A DNA stretch of 64,000 nucleotides from Pseudomonas hefeiensis. Its GTDB lineage: Bacteria; Pseudomonadota; Gammaproteobacteria; Pseudomonadales; Pseudomonadaceae. Positions 54,265 to 62,832 of the stretch are shown here, piece by piece (within the stretch, counting starts at the first letter, position 1; the number at the start of each line of letters is the position of its first letter). Location: positions 1,612,001 to 1,676,000 of the forward strand of contig NZ_CP117449.1 of assembly GCF_030687835.1 (NCBI RefSeq), read 5' to 3'. Made by a program: the position numbers and the translations under genes. The notes under the pieces are model-generated. The model was not told the DNA's origin. It searched no databases and saw nothing but the letters and a program-made list of their open reading frames with translations.

Positions 54265-54687
54265 GTGATCGATCCAAGCACTGGCCAGCCATATATGCCC
54301 ACGCCTGCGTATTTTTTAGGTTGTTTTGACATATATGATCGAGAAGAAACGCTAGGGGAAGAGCTTGAAAAGTATGACCCCAACAACCCTGTGGATCGAG
54401 AGGTGTTAATCTTGAAATACTCGCTGTCTAAAAAATGGAAAATAACGTACAGGCAAAAATTCGCATTATATAAAAGTTTAGAAGAGGCGTTGCGAGACAG
54501 CGGTTATGATTTTCAGGCTTTATTAGAGCATGATTGTCAGGAGTGCTCATCGCTACCCAACGGGTGGGACGCAATGGACAATCCAAGAATTTTTTTTGCA
54601 GATATATACAGACTGGCGAGTGAGCTGTGGGCGGATGATCTTCGCAGGGCTGAGTCTGAGGACATATCTACTTGGTATTATGTATAG
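54265..54687 (+). CDS. Probable immunity protein to Rhs toxin (cassette 1)
   Basis: A 140-residue acidic protein, starting at a GTG 11 bp after the rhs stop with a TAGGAAA site. It contains FLGCFDIYDREETLGEEL, LPNGWDAMDN and FFADIYRLASELWADDL. It has a clear paralogue at 55458 with the same motifs in the same order. Position directly behind a toxin tail and small, acidic character fit an immunity protein. The family name is not known to me. Confidence 0.75.
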   Translation: MIDPSTGQPYMPTPAYFLGCFDIYDREETLGEELEKYDPNNPVDREVLILKYSLSKKWKITYRQKFALYKSLEEALRDSGYDFQALLEHDCQECSSLPNGWDAMDNPRIFFADIYRLASELWADDLRRAESEDISTWYYV

Positions 54688-54703
54688 CTGAATTGCCAAA
54701 AAA

Positions 54704-55063
54704 ATGAAACCCAAACCAAGCATGATGCCGCTGATCGGGTTGTTGTTTGTATTTAATGTTGAGAATGTTCGCGACGAGAAGCGGGAGGAAATTATAGTTT
54801 CAAAAAACATAAATATCGATTCTGAGCTCTCTGAGTTGTTTGATCTTTTGCTTAAGCCGGAGTTTTTGCGTTATTCGCCCAGTGCGCAGGACAAATATAT
54901 TGAAGCAATCAAATATTACCTGGAGGCTGGCGACAGCTTTGATGATTTGTTTGAAGATATGGATACATATTTTGATCAAGAGATTCATGATCAGCGACAC
55001 TTTATGAGGGTGTTGTTGAGCTGCCTTAAACGCTATCAATCAGAGAATGTTTCAGAGTTGTAA
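54704..55063 (+). CDS. Small hypothetical protein between the two cassettes
   Basis: A 119-residue acidic, helical protein: SELSELFDLLLKPEFLRYSP, KYIEAIKYYLEAGDSFDDLF and FDQEIHDQRHFMRVLLSCLK. The AT-rich composition matches the cassettes. The hydrophobic start (MMPLIGLLFVFNV) may reflect a wrong start, and a later initiation is possible. It could be an additional immunity protein without its toxin. No family recognised. Confidence 0.6.
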   Translation: MKPKPSMMPLIGLLFVFNVENVRDEKREEIIVSKNINIDSELSELFDLLLKPEFLRYSPSAQDKYIEAIKYYLEAGDSFDDLFEDMDTYFDQEIHDQRHFMRVLLSCLKRYQSENVSEL

Positions 55064-55081
55064 CTCATGGGCGATTGAATT

Positions 55082-55480
55082 TTGATAAAGTCTAGACGAT
55101 ATGGCTCGTATATGCCGAAAGAAAGTTTATTGGATAGTCACGCCGGAGATGTGAAGTCGCCGAGGCCGAGGAAGTGGAGAGCTAACTGTAGTACCAAATT
55201 CAATAGTTTTCGAATGCAGCATCAAGCTATAAATGAGGCGCTGACCCGAGAGGCACGAGGCCTCCCACGCTTCACGGGCGAAGACAAGAAAGGCAATCCA
55301 GTCGTGCGCATGTATATGCCCAAGGTTGGGCAGGGATACATACCCAACGTAAATGACAGAGAGAATCCAATATTTCAAAGCGAAATCAATGTATTCGAAG
55401 TCCGGTTCGATTACGAAACGCTACGTCCGGTCACTGCTTATCCTGTAGGAGGTTTTGATGTTGATGCATCCGTTTCTTGA
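55082..55480 (+). CDS. Orphan Rhs-type toxin tail (cassette 2)
   Basis: Up to 132 residues from a TTG at 55082, or 122 from the ATG at 55112; an in-frame stop lies just before at 55076. The sequence ends KFNSFRMQHQAINEAL, PKVGQGYIPNVNDRENPIF and FDYETLRPVTAYPVGG. This matches the order and key residues of the rhs tail (FNSW, GKGYIPN, FDxxTxxPxTxYP). It has no YD core, so it is a displaced C-terminal cassette of an older Rhs form. It overlaps the following immunity gene. Confidence 0.72.
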   Translation: MIKSRRYGSYMPKESLLDSHAGDVKSPRPRKWRANCSTKFNSFRMQHQAINEALTREARGLPRFTGEDKKGNPVVRMYMPKVGQGYIPNVNDRENPIFQSEINVFEVRFDYETLRPVTAYPVGGFDVDASVS

Positions 55481-55874
55481 TCGTCTCTATGATCCTCAGA
55501 TAGGTCATTTTCTCGGCGGCTTTGAGGTGTATGATTGCGAAGAGACTCTGGGTGAGGAACTATTGCAATATGATATTGAATGTGCCAGAGATCGGAAGAA
55601 GCTAATTTATAAATATGTGGTCCATCGTTTCAGAAATCTAAGCTATCGTCATAAATTTTTATTTTTTTGTGTGCTCGCAATTGCACTCGACGATCCGGAT
55701 TATGACTTTAGTAAGGTGTTCGAACACGAAGTGGTTTCACATTCAGCCCTTCCGCCGGGATGGGATGAAATGGAGGATTTCAGAGTTTTCTTTGAGGATA
55801 TCTATAAGTATCTAGCAGAAGAGTGGAGCGAGGAGCTCGATAAAGCCAGTCAGGAAGACCCCACAACCTGGTAG
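55458..55874 (+). CDS. Immunity protein paralogue (cassette 2)
   Basis: A 138-residue acidic protein with TAGGAGG 5 nt before the ATG at 55458, overlapping the end of the orphan toxin tail by 23 bp. It shares with the cassette 1 immunity gene FLGGFEVYDCEETLGEEL, LPPGWDEME and FFEDIYKYLAEEWSEEL. The paired retention of toxin tail and immunity supports a tandem cassette array. Confidence 0.75.
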   Translation: MLMHPFLDRLYDPQIGHFLGGFEVYDCEETLGEELLQYDIECARDRKKLIYKYVVHRFRNLSYRHKFLFFCVLAIALDDPDYDFSKVFEHEVVSHSALPPGWDEMEDFRVFFEDIYKYLAEEWSEELDKASQEDPTTW

Positions 55875-55945
55875 TTCAGATAAGGCAAATATTTGATGGT
55901 GGTTGCCCAGAGGCAAATAATCGAGTTTTCTACTGCTAATCAACA

Positions 55946-55970
55946 CGCCACGAAATCGTTTTTCGTGGCG
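55946..55970. other. Hairpin after cassette 2
   Basis: CGCCACGAAA and TTTCGTGGCG around TCGTT form a perfect 10-bp stem, 72 bp past the immunity stop. It may be a terminator lacking a T-tail, or a repeat boundary. Confidence 0.45.
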
Positions 55971-55974
55971 AGGA

Positions 55975-56117
55975 AGCTCGCTCCCGCTGGGCCTGTAGGA
56001 CCTGCCTCGCGAAGCGAGGCTGCGATCTTTTCCCAGACAGTTGAATCTAAAGCGAAGGATCAAAATCAAAAGATCGCAGGCTTCGCCAGCTCCTACAAAG
56101 TCCAGCGGGAGCAAGCT
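55975..56117. repeat. Nested inverted repeat, Pseudomonas intergenic type
   Basis: Outer arms AGCTCGCTCCCGCTGG and CCAGCGGGAGCAAGCT, inner arms GCGATCTTTT and AAAAGATCGC, and an internal GCCTCGCGAAGCGAGGC hairpin. It is a distinct repeat family from the GTGGGAGC REPs, though it shares TCGCTCCC. Confidence 0.75.
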
Positions 56118-56214
56118 CTCATGGAACAAACTACAACCTGCTGATTTTTAGAAATAAAATTTTCTGCCAAACACAGTTCGGCAATGTGATCTCAGTTAGG
56201 CGAGTGCGCCTCTT

Positions 56215-56345
56215 TGTGGCGAGGGGATTTATCCCCGTTGGGCTGCGCAGCAGCCCCCAAACCAGGCAACTCGGTGTGCCAAGAAGATTGAGTTAACTGC
56301 TTTAGGGTCGCTGCGCAGCCCAACGGGGATAAATCCCCTCGCCAC
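56215..56345. repeat. Inverted repeat of the GTGGCGAGGGGATTTATCCC family
   Basis: GTGGCGAGGGGATTTATCCC and CGTTGGGCTGCGCAGC face their complements ending CCCCTCGCCAC across about 60 nt. A second class of Pseudomonas repeat in the same 490-bp gene-free gap. Confidence 0.8.
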
Positions 56346-56363
56346 GGGATCGGCGCCAGGTGT

Positions 56364-58151
56364 TTACACCGACAACCCCAACCCCACCACAGCCTCCCGC
56401 CCAGCCAAACCATCAACCAAGTACACGCTCCCTCCCAAAATCTCCTTGGCATGATGCTTGGCCTGCGAAGCCAGCTCAGCCAACTGGCTCGCATCCAATT
56501 CCCCGCAAGCCTCTGACCGCAGATGCACTACCCCAATCGACAGCGACAGCAAGGCAAACTCCTGTCGGACCCCCTGCCGATTCAGCGCGGTGAAACAGCC
56601 CGCTTCCAGATGCTCGGGGCGGTAGAAGCGGCGGCAGTGGGTCTGGAAGTCGCTCAGTAGCTGATTCAGGCGTTTGCGCCAGTCTTCCGGGCCGAGGACC
56701 AGCAGGAAGTCGTCGCCGCCGATGTGACCGACGAAGTCGCGGCTGGGGTCGATGCGTTCGTTCAGGCATTGGGCCAGGCACAGCAGGACTTCGTCGCCGC
56801 GGCCGTAGCCGTAGATGTCGTTGAAGGGTTTGAAGCTGTCGATGTCCACGTAGCAGATCACTGACTCCTGTCGTTGTTGCAGCAAGCGCGTCAGGCATTG
56901 CTGGATCGGCACGTTGCCCGGCAGCAGGGTCAGCGGGTTGGCGTAGCGGGCCTGTTGGATTTTCAGTTCGGTGATGAGCTTGAGCACGTCGATCACCCGG
57001 CCCAGGCCCAGGTAACTGCCGTTGAGGGTGATGATGAAGTCTTCTTCGATGCGTTGTCGGGCGCGGCTGGTGATGAGGCGGCTGACTTGTTGCAGCGACT
57101 GGTTCAGTTCCACCGCCAGGAAGTCATCGCTCATCAGGCGGCTGATGGGTTTGCGGGCGAAGAGGTCGGTGGCGAAGGGTTTGAGCAAGGCATCCGAAAG
57201 GGAATGACGATGGACGATGCCGCAGGGCTGGTCCTGATCGTCCAGTACCGCCAGGGAGTTGAGGTTGGCCTGGCGCCGAAACGCCTCCAGCACGGTGGCC
57301 GTCGGCGTGTCGTGGGCCATCGCCGGTTGTTCGTTGAGCAGCGCCCCGAGGTCGTTGACTTCGTCGGTCAAGGCCACCGCGCCGGCGTCCTGCCGGGGCA
57401 TCAACGCCCTGGCGTCACGGGAGGGCTGCTCCTGCGGGCGAGCGAGCAGATAACCCTGAACCAGATCGACGCCCATCTCTATCAATACCGCCAGTTCTTC
57501 CGGCAGTTCGATTCCCTCGGCAATCACCTGGGCACGGGAAGCCCTGGCGATTTTCAGGATCGAGCCGACGAATTCGCGCTTGAGGGCGTCCTGATGGATG
57601 CCATCGATAAAGTGCCGGTCGATCTTCACATAATCAGGGCGCAATTCGGACCACAGCCGCAGGCTCGAATACCCGGCACCGAGATCGTCCAGGGCAATGG
57701 AGAAACCCATGGCCCGATAATGATGCAGGGCGGTTTGCAGGAGCTGGAAGTCGTCGATCGGGGTTTGTTCGGTCAGTTCAATTACTACCTGACTGGGCGC
57801 AATGCCGAAGTCCTGTAGCAATTGCAGTGTGCGCCCCGTCTGGTGCGAGGATTCCAGCAGGGACTCGGGCGAGACGTTGAGAAACAGCTTGCCCGGCAGT
57901 TTCTGCTCATTGAAACGTTGGCAGGCGCTGCGTCGGCAGGCCAGTTCCAGTTCACTGAGACGTCCGGCCTGGCGGGCCACGGAAAGCAGGGCGATGGGCG
58001 AGTGCAGCGGGCTGTTGGACGGCCCGCGTGTCAGGGCTTCATAACCGACGATGCGCCGTTCGGAAAGGCAAATGATGGGTTGGAACAGGCTGTGCAAACC
58101 GCTTTGAGCCAGGATTGAACTCAAGGCACTCAGCTGTTCTGTCGTGGTCAT
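56364..58151 (-). CDS. EAL-CBS-GGDEF cyclic-di-GMP protein
   Basis: A 595-residue cytoplasmic protein without transmembrane segments. An N-terminal EAL phosphodiesterase domain (about 15-260) has GYEALTRGP, the metal-site DDLGAGYSSLRLW, the KIDRHFIDGI and AEGIELPEELA, so it looks catalytically complete. A CBS-pair region (about 280-410) follows, then a GGDEF domain (about 430-590) whose signature reads GGDDF (in VGHIGGDDFLLVLG). Whether it makes c-di-GMP is uncertain, so phosphodiesterase activity is the safer inference. The start at 58151 (MTTTEQLSALSSIL) is used; a terminator for prc lies just upstream. Confidence 0.9.
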   Translation of the reverse strand: MTTTEQLSALSSILAQSGLHSLFQPIICLSERRIVGYEALTRGPSNSPLHSPIALLSVARQAGRLSELELACRRSACQRFNEQKLPGKLFLNVSPESLLESSHQTGRTLQLLQDFGIAPSQVVIELTEQTPIDDFQLLQTALHHYRAMGFSIALDDLGAGYSSLRLWSELRPDYVKIDRHFIDGIHQDALKREFVGSILKIARASRAQVIAEGIELPEELAVLIEMGVDLVQGYLLARPQEQPSRDARALMPRQDAGAVALTDEVNDLGALLNEQPAMAHDTPTATVLEAFRRQANLNSLAVLDDQDQPCGIVHRHSLSDALLKPFATDLFARKPISRLMSDDFLAVELNQSLQQVSRLITSRARQRIEEDFIITLNGSYLGLGRVIDVLKLITELKIQQARYANPLTLLPGNVPIQQCLTRLLQQRQESVICYVDIDSFKPFNDIYGYGRGDEVLLCLAQCLNERIDPSRDFVGHIGGDDFLLVLGPEDWRKRLNQLLSDFQTHCRRFYRPEHLEAGCFTALNRQGVRQEFALLSLSIGVVHLRSEACGELDASQLAELASQAKHHAKEILGGSVYLVDGLAGREAVVGLGLSV

Positions 58152-58166
58152 GGCGTTCTCTGGCGA

Positions 58167-58213
58167 TAAAAAAAGGACTGGGCGCCATCCGTTCAAGGAG
58201 GCGCCCGGTCCTG
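58167..58213 (-). terminator. Terminator of prc
   Basis: On the minus strand GGACCGGGCGCC ... GGCGCCCAGTCC then TTTTTTT. It lies about 70 bp past the prc stop and separates prc from the EAL/GGDEF gene. Confidence 0.8.
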
Positions 58214-58281
58214 TATTTCACGACAGAATGATGTCAGTTTGATGACGCTGCGGGGAGCGTCAGCATTAAATGGCCATCATC

Positions 58282-60360
58282 TCAGTGCTTGGCAATCGCC
58301 GTGTTGAGTTTCAGGTAATCGAGGAGGATACGACCCGTCTCGCTCAGGTAGGCATCGTCTTCCGGTTTGGTTTTTTCCGGCTCGGCGATCAGGTCTTCAT
58401 CCTCTTTCTTCAGTTCCTTGAGCGGCTCTTCGCCCTTGGCTTTGCGCCGCAGGTTTTCCATGGTCAGTTGCTTGGCTTCGATGTCGGCATGCTGTGCGCG
58501 CCGCTCGGCTTCGTTGAGGGTAACGGTTTTCTCCAGCATCAACTTCTGCGCCAAAGCCAACTTGTCGCGGATGAAGACAAACTCCGCGTCTTGGGACGTG
58601 CGAGCATCGTGATCGGACTTGAGTTGCGCCAGGAACGGCTTGAACGGATCCACGGCCGGCTTGATCGCAGGCCGGATGGTGTCCCACGGCATGGCCTCGG
58701 GCAGGGCGCTTTCACCGATTTCCTTGGTGTCGATGATCGACGGGTAGTCGATGTCCGGCAGCACGCCCTGGTGCTGGGTGCTCTGGCCGGAAACCCGGTA
58801 GAACTTGGCCAGGGTCAGCTTCAGTTCGCCATGGTTGAGCGGCTGGATGGTCTGCACGGTGCCTTTGCCGAAGGTCTGGCCGCCGATGATCAGTGCCCGG
58901 TGATAGTCCTGCATGGCGCCAGCGAAAATCTCCGAGGCCGAGGCCGACAGGCGATTGACCAACAAGGCCATCGGGCCCTTGTAGAACGCACCCGGGTTTT
59001 CGTCCTCGAGCACATCCACGCGGCCATCGGCGTTACGCACGAGCACGGTCGGGCCCTTGTCGATGAACAGGCTGGTCAGTTCTGTGGCTTCCTGGAGGGA
59101 GCCGCCGCCGTTGTTGCGCAAGTCGATGACGACACCGTCGACTTTTTCCTTCTGCAACTCGGTCAGCAGTTTCTTCACATCGCGCGTGGTGCTCTTGTAG
59201 TTCGGATCGCCGGCACGGAAGGCCTTGAAGTCCAGGTAGAAGGCCGGGATCTCGATCACACCGAGCTTGTAGTCCTTGCCGTCCTGTTTCAGTTTGAGGA
59301 CGGATTTTTTCGCAGCCTGCTCTTCCAGCTTCACCGCTTCACGGGTGATGGCCACGACTTTGCTGGTCTGGTCGTTCGGCGCATTGCTGGCCGGGATGAC
59401 TTCCAGGCGTACCACCGAGCCTTTCGGGCCGCGGATCAGCTTGACCACTTCGTCCAGGCGCCAGCCGACCACGTCGACCATTTCCTTGTTGCCTTGGGCG
59501 ACACCAATGATCTTGTCCGCCGGGCCGACCTGTTTAGTCTTGTCGGCAGGCCCCGCCGGCACCAGGCGCACGATCTTCACTTGATCGTTGTCGCTCTGCA
59601 GCACCGCGCCGATGCCTTCCAGGGACAGGCTCATGTTGATGTCGAAGTTTTCCGCATTATCTGGCGACAGATAGTTGGTGTGCGGGTCGTAGGACATGGC
59701 GAAAGTATTGATGTACGCCTGGAAGATATCTTCGGCGCGAGTCTGGTCCAGACGGGCCAATTGGTTCTTGTAACGTTTGGTCAGGGTTTCCTGGATCTGC
59801 TTGGAATCCTTGCCGGCGATCTTCATGCGCAGCACTTCGTCCTTGACGCGTTTGCGCCACAGGTCGTCAAGTTCAGCGGTACTTCTGAGCCAGGCGGCGT
59901 CCTTGCGATCAACCTGCAAGGTTTCCTTGGTCTTGAAGTCGATCTTGTCGACGCCTTTGTTCAACTCGGCAAGGGCGTAATCCAGACGCGCCTTCACGCG
60001 GTCCAGGTAGCGCTTGTAGATGGTGAACCCGGCGTTCAGGTCGCCGCTCTTGAGGAAATCGTCGAACTGGGTTTTCCACTTGTCGAATTCAGCGATATCG
60101 CTGGCCAAAAAATAGCTGCGCGAGGGATCAAGCAGCTTCAGGTAGCTGTCGTAGATGATGACCGAGCGCGCGTCATCGAGCGGCGGCTTGCTGTAGTGAT
60201 GGCGCTTGAGCAATTCAACGACGTTGAGGCTGGCAATCACCTCGTCGCGATCGGGCTGAAGCTTGTCCCAGCTATTGGCTGCGAACGTATCGTTCGACAG
60301 CGGCAACAGACCGAGGCCAATGACAAGCGCGAGGGCGGTGCTGGGGAACAGGTGCTTCAT
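58282..60360 (-). CDS. prc: Carboxy-terminal (tail-specific) processing protease Prc
   Basis: A 692-residue periplasmic S41 protease with an N-terminal signal peptide (MKHLFPSTALALVIGLGLLP). It degrades or trims proteins with nonpolar C-termini, including lipoproteins and murein enzymes. A PDZ domain (about 230-330) is followed by the protease core, with the Ser in NRLSASASEIFAGAM and the Lys in GGQTFGKGTVQTIQP (Ser-Lys dyad). A C-terminal charged helical domain is typical of Prc/Tsp. The Met at 60360 is preferred to 60393, since it starts the signal peptide; neither has a strong SD. Confidence 0.92.
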   Translation of the reverse strand: MKHLFPSTALALVIGLGLLPLSNDTFAANSWDKLQPDRDEVIASLNVVELLKRHHYSKPPLDDARSVIIYDSYLKLLDPSRSYFLASDIAEFDKWKTQFDDFLKSGDLNAGFTIYKRYLDRVKARLDYALAELNKGVDKIDFKTKETLQVDRKDAAWLRSTAELDDLWRKRVKDEVLRMKIAGKDSKQIQETLTKRYKNQLARLDQTRAEDIFQAYINTFAMSYDPHTNYLSPDNAENFDINMSLSLEGIGAVLQSDNDQVKIVRLVPAGPADKTKQVGPADKIIGVAQGNKEMVDVVGWRLDEVVKLIRGPKGSVVRLEVIPASNAPNDQTSKVVAITREAVKLEEQAAKKSVLKLKQDGKDYKLGVIEIPAFYLDFKAFRAGDPNYKSTTRDVKKLLTELQKEKVDGVVIDLRNNGGGSLQEATELTSLFIDKGPTVLVRNADGRVDVLEDENPGAFYKGPMALLVNRLSASASEIFAGAMQDYHRALIIGGQTFGKGTVQTIQPLNHGELKLTLAKFYRVSGQSTQHQGVLPDIDYPSIIDTKEIGESALPEAMPWDTIRPAIKPAVDPFKPFLAQLKSDHDARTSQDAEFVFIRDKLALAQKLMLEKTVTLNEAERRAQHADIEAKQLTMENLRRKAKGEEPLKELKKEDEDLIAEPEKTKPEDDAYLSETGRILLDYLKLNTAIAKH

Positions 60361-60499
60361 GCTGATTCGACGCAGGGACAATTGATAACGCATATTAGGC
60401 CGTCTTTGAAGTCGCCGGTTCCATGTGGCCCGGGCGCATAATGCAAGAAAGCCCGGCGTTACAGCAACGGGCCCAGTCGAGACTCACTATGGAGGCACC

Positions 60500-61462
60500 G
60501 TGAAAGCATTGCAAGGCGTTGAAGGCCAAGTGGTATGGGCAGATGAGCCAAGTCCGACGTGTGATGTAGGGCAAGTTCGCATCCGCGTGGCGGCCGCCGG
60601 TCTGAATCGAGCCGATTTGTTACAAAAGGCCGGGCATTATCCGCCGCCGCCCGGTGCCAGCCAGGTACTGGGCCTGGAGTGTTCCGGGGTGATCAGCGAA
60701 GTCGGAGCGGGCTCCTCGTGGCAGGTGGGTGATCGCGTTTGCGCCTTGCTGGCCGGCGGCGGGATGGCCGAAGAGGTGGTGGTCGATGGCCGGCATGTGC
60801 TGCCGGTGCCTGAAGGTTTATCCCTGGCTGAGGCGGCCGCGCTGCCTGAGGTTTACAGCACCGCGTGGCTCAACCTGTTTCAGCTGGCTGCACTCAAACC
60901 AGGGGAGAAAGTGCTGCTGCACGCCGGGGCCAGTGGTGTCGGTTCGGCCGCGATCCAGTTGTGCAAGGCCTTCGGCAATCCGTGTTGGGTCAGCGTCGGT
61001 TCGGCTGATCGTCTGAGTTATTGCGAGGCGCTGGGGGCCCAGGGCGGCGTGATACGCACCGATGGCCTCGAGAGCCTGAACGACTTCGCCCCTTTCGATG
61101 TGATCCTCGATCCGGTGGGCGCGAACTACGCCAAACTCAACGTGAAACTTTTGTCAGTTGACGGGCGCTGGGTGTTGATCGGCCTGATGGGCGGGCGCTC
61201 GACCGAACTCGATCTGGCGCAGATGTTGGGCAAGCGTATCCAATTGCTCGGTTCGACCTTGCGCAGTCGTGACGATCAGTTCAAGGCCGACCTGATCAGT
61301 GAGCTGGGGCAACAGGTGTGGCCGCTGTTCACCGACAAACGCCTGAGCCCGCAACTGGCCAGGACCTTTGCGATCAAGGATGCCGAAGCGGCGTTCGCGG
61401 AGCTGGCGACCAACAAGGTGTCTGGGAAGTTGGTGTTGGTGATTGATGAGAACCTGAGCTGA
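60500..61462 (+). CDS. NAD(P)H quinone oxidoreductase, zinc-free MDR family
   Basis: A 320-residue cytoplasmic medium-chain reductase of the Qor/PIG3 type. It opens with a GTG (GGAGG 4 nt before) as (M)KALQGVEGQVVWADEPSP. The substrate-side motif AAGLNRADLLQKAGHYPPPP is PIG3-like. The nucleotide-binding loop is LLHAGASGVGSAAIQLCKAF. No zinc-ligand Cys set is seen. It reduces quinones with NADPH. It is divergent from prc. Confidence 0.88.
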   Translation: MKALQGVEGQVVWADEPSPTCDVGQVRIRVAAAGLNRADLLQKAGHYPPPPGASQVLGLECSGVISEVGAGSSWQVGDRVCALLAGGGMAEEVVVDGRHVLPVPEGLSLAEAAALPEVYSTAWLNLFQLAALKPGEKVLLHAGASGVGSAAIQLCKAFGNPCWVSVGSADRLSYCEALGAQGGVIRTDGLESLNDFAPFDVILDPVGANYAKLNVKLLSVDGRWVLIGLMGGRSTELDLAQMLGKRIQLLGSTLRSRDDQFKADLISELGQQVWPLFTDKRLSPQLARTFAIKDAEAAFAELATNKVSGKLVLVIDENLS

Positions 61463-61484
61463 CTCCCAGAGCTGGGAGCGGACC

Positions 61485-62013
61485 TGTGGGAACTGAGCTT
61501 GCTCGCGATAGCGGTGGGTCAGTTTGCATTGATGCTGAAAGTGCGGCCGCCATCGCGGGCAAGCCTTGCTCCCACATGGGGCCCGAGTGCTCATGTATTC
61601 GGCGTTCACCACAAATCCGCTGTGGGAGCAAAGCTTGCTCGCGATAGCGGTGGGTCAGCTTGCATTGATGCTGAAAGTGCGGCCGCCATCGCGGGCAAAC
61701 CTTGCTCCCACATGGCGCGCGAGCGCTCATGTATTCGGTGTTCACCACAAATCTCCGTGGGAGCAAAGCTTGCTCGCGATAGCGGTGGGTCAGTTTGCAT
61801 TGATGCTGAAAGTACGGCCGCCATCGCGGGCAAGCCTTGCTCCCACATGGGGCCCGAGTGCTCATGTATTCGGCGTTCACCACAAATCCGCTGTGGGAGC
61901 AAAGCTTGCTCGCGATAGCGGTGGGTCAGTCTGCATTGATGCTGAAAGTGCGGCCGCCATGGCGGGCAAGCCTTGCTCCCACATGGCGCGCGAGCGCTCA
62001 TGTATTCGGTGTT
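61485..62013. repeat. Tandem BIME array, four units of about 136 bp
   Basis: Units begin near 61485, 61621, 61756 and 61892 (steps of 135-136 bp). Each has a REP pair (GTGGGAGCAAAGCTTGCTCG, then GCGGGCAAGCCTTGCTCCCA reversed) around a fixed GTGGGTCAG...GCATTGATGCTGAAAGT centre. A spacer CTCATGTATTCGG(C/T)GTT then CACCACAAATC separates units. Units differ by a few bases (e.g. TGGGGCCCGAG against TGGCGCGCGAG), alternating 1-3 against 2-4. It fills the gap between the quinone oxidoreductase and the DUF1326 gene. Confidence 0.92.
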
Positions 62014-62194
62014 TCAAATTCCAAAGGGCCCGCCATCGCCGGTGGCTTGCACCGCTGACCGGCGAACCCAGACAAGCCGACCTTTGGTCGGTAGCCCGTA
62101 TCCGATGCGCGCGCCCTGCTAGCGTTAATTAATGGAGGGATGGGGGTAAGGTAACCGCAGCTTTCATTTCACCCACCAGGTGAAGAGGTTGATC

Positions 62195-62830
62195 ATGGCC
62201 ACCACCGAATGGCGCATGCAGGGCGTCGAATTCATTGCCTGCAACTGCAATTGGGGCTGCCCCTGTCAATTCAACGCACCACCGACCCATGGCCACTGCC
62301 ACGCGGTGACGTCGATGCGAGTGGAACGCGGGTATTTCAATCAAGTGGCGCTGGGAGGCTTGTGTTGGGCCGCCACCTTCGCTTGGCCGGGTGCCATCCA
62401 TGAGGGTAACGGCAGTTGTCAGGTGTTCATCGATGACCGCGCAGACGAGGCGCAACGCCAGGCCCTGCTGACCATCCTCTCTGGCCTGGAGAGCGACCCC
62501 GGGGCCAACGTGTTTCAGGTTTTCAGCAGCACCATGAGTGAAATGTTCGAACCGCAGTTCGTGCCCATCACCCTGTCCATCGATGTCGATCAGCGGTTAG
62601 CGCACCTGGACATCCCAGGCGTGCTGCAGGCCAGCGGCGAGCCGATCCGCAACCCGATCGACGGCTCACCTCATCGAGTCCGCCTGTCCCTGCCCGACGG
62701 CTTCGAGTTTCTTGAGGCCGAAGTAGCCAGCGGCAGCTACCAGACGCATTCAGCCCTCAAGCTCCAATCCCAGGGCAGTCATAGCCACCTTGCCCACGTG
62801 CACTTCACCGGCCATGGCATAGAGCCGTAA
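62195..62830 (+). CDS. DUF1326 domain-containing protein
   Basis: A 211-residue cytoplasmic protein. The N-terminal CNCNWGCPCQFN cluster with GHCHAV is the DUF1326 hallmark and looks like a metal-binding site of four Cys. The rest is beta-rich, with NPIDGSPHRVRLSLPDGFEF and FTGHGIEP at the end. The start at 62195 (MATTEWRM) is preferred over the TTG at 62180. It is followed after 2 bp by a DUF2182 membrane protein, a frequent pairing. Confidence 0.88.
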   Translation: MATTEWRMQGVEFIACNCNWGCPCQFNAPPTHGHCHAVTSMRVERGYFNQVALGGLCWAATFAWPGAIHEGNGSCQVFIDDRADEAQRQALLTILSGLESDPGANVFQVFSSTMSEMFEPQFVPITLSIDVDQRLAHLDIPGVLQASGEPIRNPIDGSPHRVRLSLPDGFEFLEAEVASGSYQTHSALKLQSQGSHSHLAHVHFTGHGIEP

Positions 62831-62832
62831 AA

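Noticed and set aside
58270..60441. 723-codon frame on the plus strand opposite prc
   Set aside because: It mirrors the prc codon pattern on the other strand; the prc protein has signal peptide, PDZ and catalytic motifs, while this frame has low-complexity composition and no motif.
61485..62013. CRISPR-like array
   Set aside because: Repeats are about 136 bp with conserved spacers and REP symmetry; no cas genes are nearby.
61499..62132. Open frames across the BIME array
   Set aside because: They consist only of translated repeat units and have no ribosome-binding site.
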